From contig JAIUPQ010000001.1 of NCBI GenBank assembly GCA_020161145.1, positions 248,001 through 312,000 of the forward strand: 64,000 nt of DNA. Direction: 5' to 3'. This DNA is from Pseudomonadota bacterium (GTDB lineage Bacteria; Pseudomonadota; Gammaproteobacteria; Burkholderiales; Burkholderiaceae_C). The first letter of the stretch is position 1. Each line of letters opens with the position of its first letter. Shown piece after piece: positions 38,657-47,500 of the stretch. The position numbers were made by a program, and so were the translations under genes. The notes beneath the pieces were generated by a model. The model was given only the letters and a program-made list of their open reading frames with translations, searched no databases and was not told the DNA's origin.

Positions 38657-38887
38657 ATGACCACGATGAACATCTCACTGCCCCTGGCGCTCAAGGCTTT
38701 TGTCGATGAACAGGTGGGACAGCGCGGCTATGGCACCAGCAGCGAGTACGTGCGCGAGCTGATTCGCCGCGACCAGGATAGGCAGCACCTGCGCGGGCTG
38801 CTGCTGGCAGGGGCGGCGTCAGCGCCCACGCGCGCAGTGGATGAGGCCTATTTCGAGGCGCTGCGCGCCAAGGTGCAACGCGGATGA
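38657..38887 (+). CDS. parD: ParD-family antitoxin (ribbon-helix-helix)
   Basis: A 76-residue antitoxin, MTTMNISLPLALKAFVDEQV, with the RHH DNA-binding start and GYGTSSEYVRELIRRDQDRQHLR. The C-terminal half (EAYFEALRAKVQRG) would wrap the toxin. A second ATG at 38666 could also serve. It overlaps the toxin by four bases and should repress its own promoter at 38591-38620. The type II system stabilises its replicon or responds to stress. Confidence 0.92.
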   Translation: MTTMNISLPLALKAFVDEQVGQRGYGTSSEYVRELIRRDQDRQHLRGLLLAGAASAPTRAVDEAYFEALRAKVQRG

Positions 38888-39210
38888 CAGCCAAACCTGT
38901 GGTGCCGCGCGAGGCGGCCGACCAGGACATCGAAGGCATCCTGACCCACCATCTGCGCGAGGCAGCACCCCAGGCGGCGTTGGGCTTCATTGATGCGCTG
39001 GCCAGCGCTTACACCCACATCGGCCGCAGCCCGGTCACAGGGTCTACCCGTTACGCGCATGAGCTGGACCTGCCGGGTCTGCGCATGTGGCCGTTGACGC
39101 GCTATCCGTACCTGGTGTTTTACATGGAGCGGCTTGATCACATCGACGTGTGGCGGGTGCTGCACATGGCGCGTGACATCCCGGCCCGATGGCACGAAGC
39201 GCCAAGCTGA
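38884..39210 (+). CDS. parE: ParE/RelE-family toxin
   Basis: A 108-residue toxin of the ParE type, which in characterised members poisons DNA gyrase. Blocks are VPREAADQDIEGILTHHLREAAP, AYTHIGRSPVTGSTRYAHELDLPGLRMWPLTRYPYLVFYMERLDHIDVWRVLHMARDIPARW, the standard ParE C-terminal beta-sheet. The start overlaps parD by four bases and the stop abuts the convergent response-regulator stop with no gap. The target is inferred from family. Confidence 0.92.
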   Translation: MTAKPVVPREAADQDIEGILTHHLREAAPQAALGFIDALASAYTHIGRSPVTGSTRYAHELDLPGLRMWPLTRYPYLVFYMERLDHIDVWRVLHMARDIPARWHEAPS

Positions 39211-39963
39211 CTACATCTGCTTGAACAGATGCTGGTACGCCCGCGACACGGCCAGTGGCCGCTCGTGGCCTTTGACGTGCAGCGTCATGCGATCGCCCTC
39301 GCGGCGGGTGCTGGCCACGTGGGCCACGCCCACCACGGTGCTGCGGTGCACCTGCCAGAACTGCTCGGGCGGCAGTTGCTGCGCCAGCTCGGCCAGCGAG
39401 GTGCGGATCAGGTGCTCGCCCTCGCGGGTGATGACCAGCGTGTACTTGTCGTCGCTCTGGAAGTACAGCACCTCTTCCACGGCAATCTGGTAGGTGGTGT
39501 CGCCCCGGCTGGCGCGGATCCAGCGCAGCGGCGTGGGTTTGGTGGCGCCTTGCGCCTGCGTCAGCTGCGCCAGCAGCGCGGCCAGCGCGCCGTCGTCGCG
39601 CGGCTGCGCCAGCGCGGCCTGCACGCGCGCCACCGCGCGCGCCAGCCGCTCGGCCGAGGTGGGCTTGAGCAGGTAGTCCACGGCGGCGCGCTCGAAGGCC
39701 TGCACCGCGTAGCTGTCGTAGGCGGTGACGAAGACCACCCGCGTCGTGCCCTCGATGCCTTGCGCCACCTCCAGGCCGGTCAGGCCCGGCATCTTGATGT
39801 CGAGGAAGGCCACATCCGGCGCCAGCGCGGCGATGCGCTCAGCCGCCTGCAAGCCGTTCTCGCACTCGGCCACCACGCGCAATTCGGGCCAGACCTCGGC
39901 CAGCAGCTCGCGCAGGTGAGCACGCAGATGGGGCTCGTCGTCGGCGATCAGGGCAGTGGTCAT
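39211..39963 (-). CDS. LytTR-family response regulator
   Basis: A 250-residue regulator. The receiver domain (1-120) begins MTTALIADDEPHLRAHL with acidic pocket Asp8/Asp9, phospho-acceptor Asp55 in VAFLDIKMPG, VTAYDSYAV and DYLLKPTSAERL. After a linker, the LytTR DNA-binding domain (about 150-250) has IAVEEVLYFQSDDKYTLVITREGEHLIRTSLAEL and WQVHRSTVVGVAHVAS. The start overlaps the kinase stop by four bases, so the pair is translationally coupled. It resembles AlgR/YehT-type regulators; the targets are unknown. Confidence 0.94.
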   Translation of the reverse strand: MTTALIADDEPHLRAHLRELLAEVWPELRVVAECENGLQAAERIAALAPDVAFLDIKMPGLTGLEVAQGIEGTTRVVFVTAYDSYAVQAFERAAVDYLLKPTSAERLARAVARVQAALAQPRDDGALAALLAQLTQAQGATKPTPLRWIRASRGDTTYQIAVEEVLYFQSDDKYTLVITREGEHLIRTSLAELAQQLPPEQFWQVHRSTVVGVAHVASTRREGDRMTLHVKGHERPLAVSRAYQHLFKQM

Positions 39964-40871
39964 GCGGTGGTCAGGGGCAAGGTCATCGTCACCCGCGTAC
40001 CCGGCTGCGCGTCGGTCACGCTGAGGGTGGCGCGGCCATCGTAGAGCATGGCCAGGCGCTCGCGGGTGTGGGCCAGGCCCAGGCCGGTGCCGGCCGAGTC
40101 GGCATGGATGCCAAAGCCCAGGCCGTCGTCGGCCACCGTCAGGTGCACCTGCGTGTCGCCACGGCGGGCCTGCACGGTGAGGCGACCGCCCTCGACCTTG
40201 GGCTCCAGGCCGTGGCGGATGGCGTTTTCCACCAGCGGCTGCAACAGCATGGGCGCCAGCGGCTGGTGGGCCAGGTCGGGCGGCAGGTCCAGCTCGAAGG
40301 CCAGGCGCGGGCCCATGCGGATCTGGATCAGCTCCAGGTAATGGCGCAGCAGTGCGAACTCCTGCGCCAGCGTGCCGGTCTGGGCGCGGCTGGCGGCCAG
40401 CGACTCGCGCAGGTAGGTGATGAAGTGGTCGAGCATGGCCGTGGCCTCGCGCGGCTGGCGCGCGATCAGGCTTTGCACGTTGGCCAGGGTGTTGAAGAGG
40501 AAGTGCGGCTCGATCTGCGCCTGCAGCAGCCGCAACTGGGCATGCATCAACTCTTTTTCGGTGGTGACCAGGCGCAGGTTCTCGCGCGCCATCAGCTCGG
40601 CCACCTTGCGCGCTTCCCATTCGGGGCCAAAAAAAGTGCGGCCGGCAAACACCGAAAAGCCGTGGCAGGCCACGCCGATGCCCCAGCCCACCATGGGCCA
40701 CTGCACCCACCACTCGCCGCCGGTCAGTGCGTTGAGCACCCACAGGCCGGTGATGACCAGCACATAGATGCCGGCATGGGTGTAGAAGCCGCGGATCTCC
40801 TGCACCTGTTTGCGGGCATGGGCCAGTGCGGCGTCATAGGCCGCGTCCAGGACGGCGGGCCGCGCCGTCAC
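39960..40871 (-). CDS. LytS/YehU-type sensor histidine kinase with N-terminal 2TM domain
   Basis: A 303-residue membrane kinase. Two helices (about 30-80) form a 2TM domain: GFYTHAGIYVLVITGLWVLNAL and WPMVGWGIGVACHGFSVF, ended by GPEWEARKV. The His-kinase domain has LQAQIEPHFLFNTLANVQSLI with phospho-acceptor His123, an N-box in LLQPLVENAIRHGLEP, and glycine-rich VADDGLGFG and GTGLGLAHTRERL. It has no periplasmic sensor domain, so the membrane segment itself or a partner must sense. The start overlaps the small 2TM protein by four bases. Confidence 0.94.
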   Translation of the reverse strand: MTARPAVLDAAYDAALAHARKQVQEIRGFYTHAGIYVLVITGLWVLNALTGGEWWVQWPMVGWGIGVACHGFSVFAGRTFFGPEWEARKVAELMARENLRLVTTEKELMHAQLRLLQAQIEPHFLFNTLANVQSLIARQPREATAMLDHFITYLRESLAASRAQTGTLAQEFALLRHYLELIQIRMGPRLAFELDLPPDLAHQPLAPMLLQPLVENAIRHGLEPKVEGGRLTVQARRGDTQVHLTVADDGLGFGIHADSAGTGLGLAHTRERLAMLYDGRATLSVTDAQPGTRVTMTLPLTTA

Positions 40872-41185
40872 GGCTTGTCCAGCAGCTCACGCACCTTGCG
40901 CTCTTCCCAGTCGCGGCTCAGAAAGCCGAAGCTGGACAAGGCGGTGACGCCGTGCACGATGATGCCGATGCCCCAGCCCAGCGTGGGCCAGATGGCCCAA
41001 TAGCGCCAGACGGACGAGCCCGCCGTGGGCATGCCTCTCATCGTCAGGTTGATGAGCCACAACATGGTGATGACGCCGACGTACACCATCAGGTGGCGGT
41101 AGAACTCGGCCTGGGCGTGGACGCGCCGGCGGATGGCGATCTCGCGGGCGTTGGCGCCGGGGGGGATAAAGACTTCGTCGCTCAT
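40868..41185 (-). CDS. Small 2TM-domain membrane protein, partner of the kinase
   Basis: A 105-residue protein (MSDEVFIPPGANAREIAIRR) made of little more than a 2TM domain: HLMVYVGVITMLWLINLTM and WAIWPTLGWGIGIIVHGVTALS, then RDWEERKVRELL. It is clearly homologous to the N-terminal 2TM region of the kinase that follows (shared helix pattern, P..GWGIG...HG, W E.RKV). The stop overlaps the kinase start by four bases. It probably associates with the kinase in the membrane; that role is inference. Confidence 0.88.
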   Translation of the reverse strand: MSDEVFIPPGANAREIAIRRRVHAQAEFYRHLMVYVGVITMLWLINLTMRGMPTAGSSVWRYWAIWPTLGWGIGIIVHGVTALSSFGFLSRDWEERKVRELLDKP

Positions 41186-41303
41186 GGTGATGGGTCTCGG
41201 TAGCGGGTTGCGATGAAGGCAGTGTGCCCAGGGCGCGCGCCGCCCGCCAGTATCGTGCGACGGCTGGCGGCGGGGCCGCGCCAGTGGCGGCCGGCTGGTG
41301 CCG

Positions 41304-44300
41304 TCAGCGAAAGCGCATGGGGTGCAGCGGCCGCGCGCAGTCCGGCGCAAAGGGCAGCGGCACCGTGTTGGGGTCCAGATCGGGGTCGTTGGGGTGGGCC
41401 TCTTCAGGGCGGGCGGTGCGGGTGTAGTCGTAGAGGCCGTAGCGCGGCAGCGGGCAGCGCGCGGCCGTCAGGGCGGCCAGGCAGTTGGCGGGTGTCTCGT
41501 CGGCGTGGCTGGGCGGCTGGGCCATCTGCATCAGTTGCATGCACGACGGGGTCTGGTGCACCCCGCTGAGCCGGTTGCAGGCGGCCAGTGCGTCCAGCGC
41601 GATCAGGCGCGCGGTGGGGTCGCTGGCGGCGGCGCTGTAGGGGCCGTCCCATTGGCCGGCGCATTGCGTCTCGGCGTGCTGGGTGATGTGGGCGGCCAGC
41701 GCGTTGAGCGGTTCGGCGGCCGGCGGGTTGCCGGATGCCTGGGCCTTGGCCCACAGCAGACTGAGGTCGGTCAGCGTGGCGGGCGAGGCGTCGGCGACGG
41801 CGGCACTGTTGCGGCGGGCGGTGCTGATGGCGTCCCAGGCGATCACGGCCACGGGTGCCAGTGCGCTCAGGCCCAGCGCGCCCACGCCCACGGCGGCGGT
41901 GGCCGTGCTCAGCCGCGAGGGCAGGCGGCCCGGCGTCGGCACGGCGCTGGCGCGGCCCAACTGCTCGGTGTGGTCGGGCTCGAACCAGGTGTTCACATGG
42001 GCCACCAGCCAACTGAGAAAATCCAGCGTCAGCGGCTCGCCCAGGCTCTGGCCCAGGCGGAAGTAGCTCTCCCACTGCGCCTCGGAGAAGAACTGATCGG
42101 CCGTGGTTTCCTGCGGAAAGCGCGGATGGTTGGCCTTGAAGTTGGCCAGGTCCACCGGCAAGGCGTCGCTGGTGTTGGGCTTGACCAGCACCAGCACGCC
42201 GGGCGGGTGGTCGCCGGGGTAACGGATGCGGCCCACGGCCAGGCAGGCCGTGCCTTGCGGCGAGACCAACTGGTCCAGCGAGCCGAAGCGGCTCAGCTTC
42301 TTGCGCGCCTTCTGATGGGCAGGGTGGGCGCAGGGCCGCAGCATCTCGATGTCGGTGTTGAGGTCGATGCGCGCTTTGCGCACCAGGTTCTCCAGATCGC
42401 CAAAGCGGTAGGTGGGGTCGGCCCCGCAGTCGGCCAGCACCACCAGCTCGGCGTGCTGTTGCAGCAGCGCATAGGCGCCGGTGTTCTCAAAATGACCGCC
42501 GTCGGTCAACAGCCAGCGGCGGTGGGTCAGCGCCAGGTCCATGCCAAAGGTCTCGCGCAGCAGCAGGCGCGACTTGGCGTCCTGCCAGACCGAACGGCTC
42601 CAGGGCGCCAGGCCCTGGGGTGTGAGCACGGCTGGCCACCAATAACCCAGGCGCAGGCCGGTAAACGCCATCAACGGCGCCAGCCCGCCGCGCGTGATGG
42701 CGCCCATGGTCGGCGCCACCGCGCCGCCCGAGACGGCCATCCAGGTGGCCAGCGACTTGGCCTGCTCGGGCAGCAGCCGCACCCAGCCGCGGCCGGGCAC
42801 CTGGGCCAGGCCGCCGTCGCACACCGTCATCAGCCGGCCCCGGCGGTCCTGGTTGAAGAGGCCGCCATGGGGGTCACGGCTCTCGTTGACGCAGACGTTG
42901 AGCAGGTGCACAGGGCCGCCGTTGAGGTGGGGGCGGTAGGCCGCCATGGACAGGTCGTCGTTCTCCTCGTGGTCGCTCACCGACTGGTCTGGCCGTGGCC
43001 CCGCAGGCCGCGGGGCCACGGCTGCAGTGGTCACGGGCGGGGGCGCCAGCGGGCCGGCCTCGCCCACGCGCGCGGGGTTGGTGGCACCCAGGTAGCTGCG
43101 GGCCAGCCGGCCACGGTAGAAGCGGTGCAGCGACGAGTTGTTCAGAAAGCCGGCATGGCGGGCGGTCAGCGCCACATAGCCCAGCAGGCCCAGCGCCAGC
43201 ACCGCCACCACCCAGCCGGCCGCCGTCATATCCAGCGCCGTGCCGCCCCACAGCGCGCCAACGATGGCGCGGTAGACCAGCGACACCCACCAGGCCGTCA
43301 GGCCGAAGGTCAGCACATAGCCCAGCAACTGGCCCAGCGGCGTCAGCAGGTGGTTCAGGCGCAGGCGCGGTGCAGCGGCGGTCAGCAGCGGCAGCATCGC
43401 CCGAATCACGGCCGAGGCCACCACCAGTGCCAGCCCCAGCGCACCCACGTTGCGCTCGCCAAAGGCCAGCAGCCAGGCCAGGCGGTCGAGCAGGCCCAGC
43501 AGGCCTGCGGCCAGCGCGGCCTTGACGCACCACGCCAACCCGTGGGTGAGCGACGAGCGGGTGGTGTTCAGCAGATGGGTCAGCCCGGCCGGTGGGGCGG
43601 CCGCCTGCATGCCGGGCAGCAGCTTGAGCACGTTGCCCAGGGTGGCCACCCCCACCGCCACCATCAGGCTCAGGCAGCCGGCCCACAGCACCTGGCGCAG
43701 CAGATGGCCCAGCGGACTGGTGGCCTGCACCAGCGGCTCGCGCAGCCACAGCAGCGCGGCTGCGGCGACGAAGGCCGCGGCGCTGAGCCGCAGCGCCGCC
43801 CATGGCGCCGCACGCAGCTGGTGGCCACTGCGGCGCGAGGTCACCAGCACCCCCAGCATCCAGTAGGCCATGGTCAGAAACAGCCCTGCCAGCGCCACAA
43901 AGGGCACCACCAACAGCACCACCGGCGGCAACCAGCCGGGCACCCAGCGCAGCACGGTGAACACGGCCTCGTCCCAGTACAGGCCTGTCCAGGCCAGGCC
44001 CAGCCAGACCACCATGTTGAGGGCCACCAGCGCGGCGCCCAGCAGCATGGCCAGCACACCCAGCTCCAGATGCACGGCCACCAGGTTGCGCAGGTACAGC
44101 GTGAGCACGTAGCTGCGGTCGCTGGCGCCGCGTGGCATCAGGTAGCGGCCGTTGGCACGCAGCCAGCGCATGAAGGCCGCGCTGTCGGGTTTGGCCAGCG
44201 CGCGCTGCACGTCCTCGGCCTGGTGCGCCCCATCCAGCCGGCTGTAGAGCCGGCCCAGAAAGCCGCCGATGTAGCCGCCGCCCGAGACGGTGGACAGCAG

Positions 44301-44483
44301 GTCGATGCGGGCCAGCACCTCGCCATGCGCCAGCGCACTGATCAAGCCCAGGCCGAAGGTGGCGCTGCGGATGCCGCCGCCCGACAGCGCCAGCCCCCAC
44401 AGCGGCTGGGTGTCGTCCTGACCCAGCGCGAGCCGGCGCTCGCGGACCTGCTGGCGCACGGTGCGTGCCCGGTTGCCGCTCAT
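41304..44483 (-). CDS. Membrane-embedded patatin-like phospholipase
   Basis: A 1059-residue protein; ATG 44483 follows GAGGAGGGAG. The N-terminus has the patatin oxyanion block WGLALSGGGIRSATFGLG (about 29-46) and the nucleophile Ser67 in STVSGGGYIGGFL. Next comes an inserted membrane region of about residues 120-460 with eight or more long hydrophobic segments. The cytosolic part then resumes with the catalytic Asp661 in LLTDGGHFENTGAYALL, completing the Ser-Asp dyad. The C-terminus has a further hydrophobic segment near residue 860 and a Cys-containing tail. It likely hydrolyses membrane lipids or acyl esters. The nearest upstream genes are the divergently functioning peptidase cluster on the same strand, with an 84-base gap. 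The substrate is unknown. Confidence 0.87.
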   Translation of the reverse strand: MSGNRARTVRQQVRERRLALGQDDTQPLWGLALSGGGIRSATFGLGLISALAHGEVLARIDLLSTVSGGGYIGGFLGRLYSRLDGAHQAEDVQRALAKPDSAAFMRWLRANGRYLMPRGASDRSYVLTLYLRNLVAVHLELGVLAMLLGAALVALNMVVWLGLAWTGLYWDEAVFTVLRWVPGWLPPVVLLVVPFVALAGLFLTMAYWMLGVLVTSRRSGHQLRAAPWAALRLSAAAFVAAAALLWLREPLVQATSPLGHLLRQVLWAGCLSLMVAVGVATLGNVLKLLPGMQAAAPPAGLTHLLNTTRSSLTHGLAWCVKAALAAGLLGLLDRLAWLLAFGERNVGALGLALVVASAVIRAMLPLLTAAAPRLRLNHLLTPLGQLLGYVLTFGLTAWWVSLVYRAIVGALWGGTALDMTAAGWVVAVLALGLLGYVALTARHAGFLNNSSLHRFYRGRLARSYLGATNPARVGEAGPLAPPPVTTAAVAPRPAGPRPDQSVSDHEENDDLSMAAYRPHLNGGPVHLLNVCVNESRDPHGGLFNQDRRGRLMTVCDGGLAQVPGRGWVRLLPEQAKSLATWMAVSGGAVAPTMGAITRGGLAPLMAFTGLRLGYWWPAVLTPQGLAPWSRSVWQDAKSRLLLRETFGMDLALTHRRWLLTDGGHFENTGAYALLQQHAELVVLADCGADPTYRFGDLENLVRKARIDLNTDIEMLRPCAHPAHQKARKKLSRFGSLDQLVSPQGTACLAVGRIRYPGDHPPGVLVLVKPNTSDALPVDLANFKANHPRFPQETTADQFFSEAQWESYFRLGQSLGEPLTLDFLSWLVAHVNTWFEPDHTEQLGRASAVPTPGRLPSRLSTATAAVGVGALGLSALAPVAVIAWDAISTARRNSAAVADASPATLTDLSLLWAKAQASGNPPAAEPLNALAAHITQHAETQCAGQWDGPYSAAASDPTARLIALDALAACNRLSGVHQTPSCMQLMQMAQPPSHADETPANCLAALTAARCPLPRYGLYDYTRTARPEEAHPNDPDLDPNTVPLPFAPDCARPLHPMRFR

Positions 44484-44567
44484 GGCTCCCTCCTCGTGGC
44501 GTCTGTTGTGCCGCAAGGTTTGCCACTGCAGCCGCTCCAGCGCAACGGGGAGAACCCGGGGGGGTGG

Positions 44568-47500
44568 TTAAGGCAGCTCGATCACGTTGTCGGCCGAGTT
44601 GCGGTCGATGCGGGTGTTCTGCGGGTCCACGCCGACGTGGGTGGGCCTGGCCTTGACCACCAGCACCACCTCGGCGGCGCCGGTCTTGAAGACCCGGCGC
44701 TCGCTGTGCAGCACGTCGGTCGGCTTGAAGCCGGGTTTGCCGGGCTCGGCCGAGAACACGCCGATGTCGAAGGGCTCGTCCAGCGGGGCCTCGGTCTCCT
44801 TGCCCTGGCCGTCGGCATAGAGCTTGCGGCCGTTGACGGTGAAGCGCACCTCCCAGCGGCCGTCAGCCAGCTTCTTGGCGCTGGGGTTTTCGGCCCGCAT
44901 GTCCACCAGCGTGATCTTCTCGAACAGGTCGGTGATGAGTTGCTGGCGCCGGGCATCGGGGCCGGCTTCTTCGCGCAGCAGGGCAATGAAGTCGCTGGAA
45001 CGCGGGTAAGGCGCGGCCTGGAAGGCAAAGCGCTGGATGAGGCGGCGCAGCGCGGCGTCCACCACGTCGGCGCCCAGCAGCTCCTTGGCCGTCCACATCA
45101 CCAGCGCGCCCTTGCGGTAGTGGATGTAGGGTTGGTTCTCCACCCGCGCCAGCGGCAGCTCTTCCAGCACCTCGCTGCCGCGCGCGCGCAGGTAGCTGTC
45201 CAGTTCGTACTTGAGGAACTGGCGCATCATGGCCGGCCCGTGCTGCTGCTCCATCACGCGCAGCGCGCTGTACTGGGCAAAAGTCTCCGACAGCAAGGTG
45301 CTGCCCTGCATGTCGGCGCCGATGACCTGGTGGGCCCACCACTGGTGGGCAAACTCGTGCGCGGTCACGTAGGTGACGAGGTCGATGCGGTCGCTGCCGG
45401 GCTGCTGGTTCTGGATGAAGCCGATGCCCTCCGAGTACGGCACGGTGGCGGCAAACGCCTGCGCAAAGCCGGCATAGGCCGGGAACTCGATGATGCGGGC
45501 CTGGTGGAACTGATAGGGGCTGTAGAGGCGGCTGAACAGCGTCAGCGACTCCTGCACCGCCGCCAGCATCAGCGGCACGTTGTGGGCGTGCGCCGGGTGG
45601 TGGTAGACGGCGATGGGCACGGTCTCGCCGGCGGGGCTGGTCCAGCTGGCCTTGCCCTCGGCGTAGCGCGCCGACTGCATGGAGAAGAAGTGCTGGATGG
45701 GCACCTCGCTGCGCGTGTGCAGCGTGCGCCGGCCGGCGGCCGTGGTGTCGCTGACCAGGTTGCCGGGCACCACCGGAGTCTGGTCGGCATCGGTCTGCAC
45801 GGTGAGGTCGGCCGTCACCCAGTCGCTGTCCTTGCGCAGGTAGTGGTGGGCGCGGGCGGCGTCGTCCTCCAGCTTGGCCATGCGCAGTTCGGGCTCCAGC
45901 CCGTACTTGCGGCGTTTGTGGCGGTCCTGCAGCAGGCCGCTGCGGTCCATGCCCAGTAGGGGGCTGATCTGCATGTTGTTGACGAAGCTGCCGTTGGCCA
46001 CCAGGCTGGTCAGTTGCTCCTCGGCCGCGAAGCCTTGCTGGGCCAGCACGCTCGCAAAGCGCAGCGTGCGCTGCTCGCCCGGCTGCATGGGGGTGGCCAG
46101 GTGGTAGATGCGGTAGTTGAAGTCGCCATGGTCTTTGGCCAGCGTGGCGCCCTGCAGCTCCAGCGTGGTCATCTGCAACGGCTCCAGCCAGCGCACGTGC
46201 ACCTCGGTCAGCGGGGCGCCGGTGCGGTTCTCCAGCCGGTATTCGCCCTGGGTCACGGCGCGCACCTCGCGCGGGTAGAGCGCCACGTTCAGCCTGACGT
46301 GGGTGATGGTGGGCTGGGGCCGTGCGGCATAGCCCAGCAGCGCCTGCTCGTAGGCGGCCAGCTCGCGCTCTCGCGCGGTGCTGCTCTTGTAGGTGTTGAG
46401 CACGTTGGTGTTGTAGAACACCCAGGCGCCGATGGCCAGCCACAGCAGGCCGAAGGCGGCGAGCAAGGCCGTGGGCCAGCCGGCCAGCCGGGCGCCCAGT
46501 TGGGCCAGGCGGGGCCGCAGCGCGTCCTGCGTGCCGCGCTTCCACAGGCCATAGGCCAGCACCAGCAGCAGGCCGGCAAAGGCCAGCCAGTAGGCCTGCA
46601 GCCAGGCCCGGCCGATCCAGAAGCGGCCCATGCCGTTCATGTCGGACAGCGGCACCGGCGGGGTGGCGCCATAGTTGTACAGCGGGTGCGACCAGCCGGC
46701 CAGATTGAGCGCCATGCCGGCCACCAGCACCAGCAGCGTCAGCCCCCAGCCTATGGGTTTGCTGGGCGCGATGACTTGCAGCACCAGCGCCAGCACCGCC
46801 AGCAGCACCGAGCCCACCAGCCCGGGCAGCACCAGCCACAGCAGGTAGTGGCCCAGCTCCAGCTGCGTGTAGCCGTGGGCCAGTTGGTAGCCCACACCCA
46901 TCAGCACGGCGGCCAGGTAGGTGGCCAGCAGCACGCCGGTCAGTGCCAGCACCTTGGGCGCCAGATGCGCCCAGGCGGGCACCGGCGCCGAGTCGATCAG
47001 CTCATGCATGCGCTGCTGGCGGTCGCGCCAGATCAGCTCGCCGGCATAGAAGAGGGCGACGATGAAGGGGATGATCGTGAACGCGCCCTCCAGTGCCTGC
47101 ACCACCGCGCGGGTGACGGGGAAGTAGGGCACGCCGCGCAGCTCGGCCACGGTGGAGAGGTTGCCCCAGCTGTTGAACAGGCCCAGGGCCAGCAGCACGA
47201 AGAAGGCGGGGCTCTTGAACACATAGGCCATGTCGAAGCGCGTCAGCGCCAGCAACTGCGCCCAGCCCATGCCGCTGCGTGCGGCGGGCAGGGCGGCGTG
47301 GCGTGGCGGCGGCGGGGCTTCGGCGGCCGGTGCTGCGGGCTTGGCGCGGCGTTTGAACAGCGGCTGGCCATCGACGCGGAACAGCGCATAGGCCAGCGCG
47401 AACAGCGCCGCCGAGATGCCCAGCCAGATCAGCCGGTTGGCCAGCAGCAGCCCTTCGAGCGGGGGCAGCAAGGTGTTGCGCTCGGTGGCCGTCCAGTAGC

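Noticed and set aside
41298-45959. A 1553-codon open frame on the plus strand opposite the patatin and M1 genes
   Set aside because: It is antisense to two well-supported genes, is His/Gln/Gly-rich low-complexity as expected from GC-rich complement reading, and has no recognisable domain.
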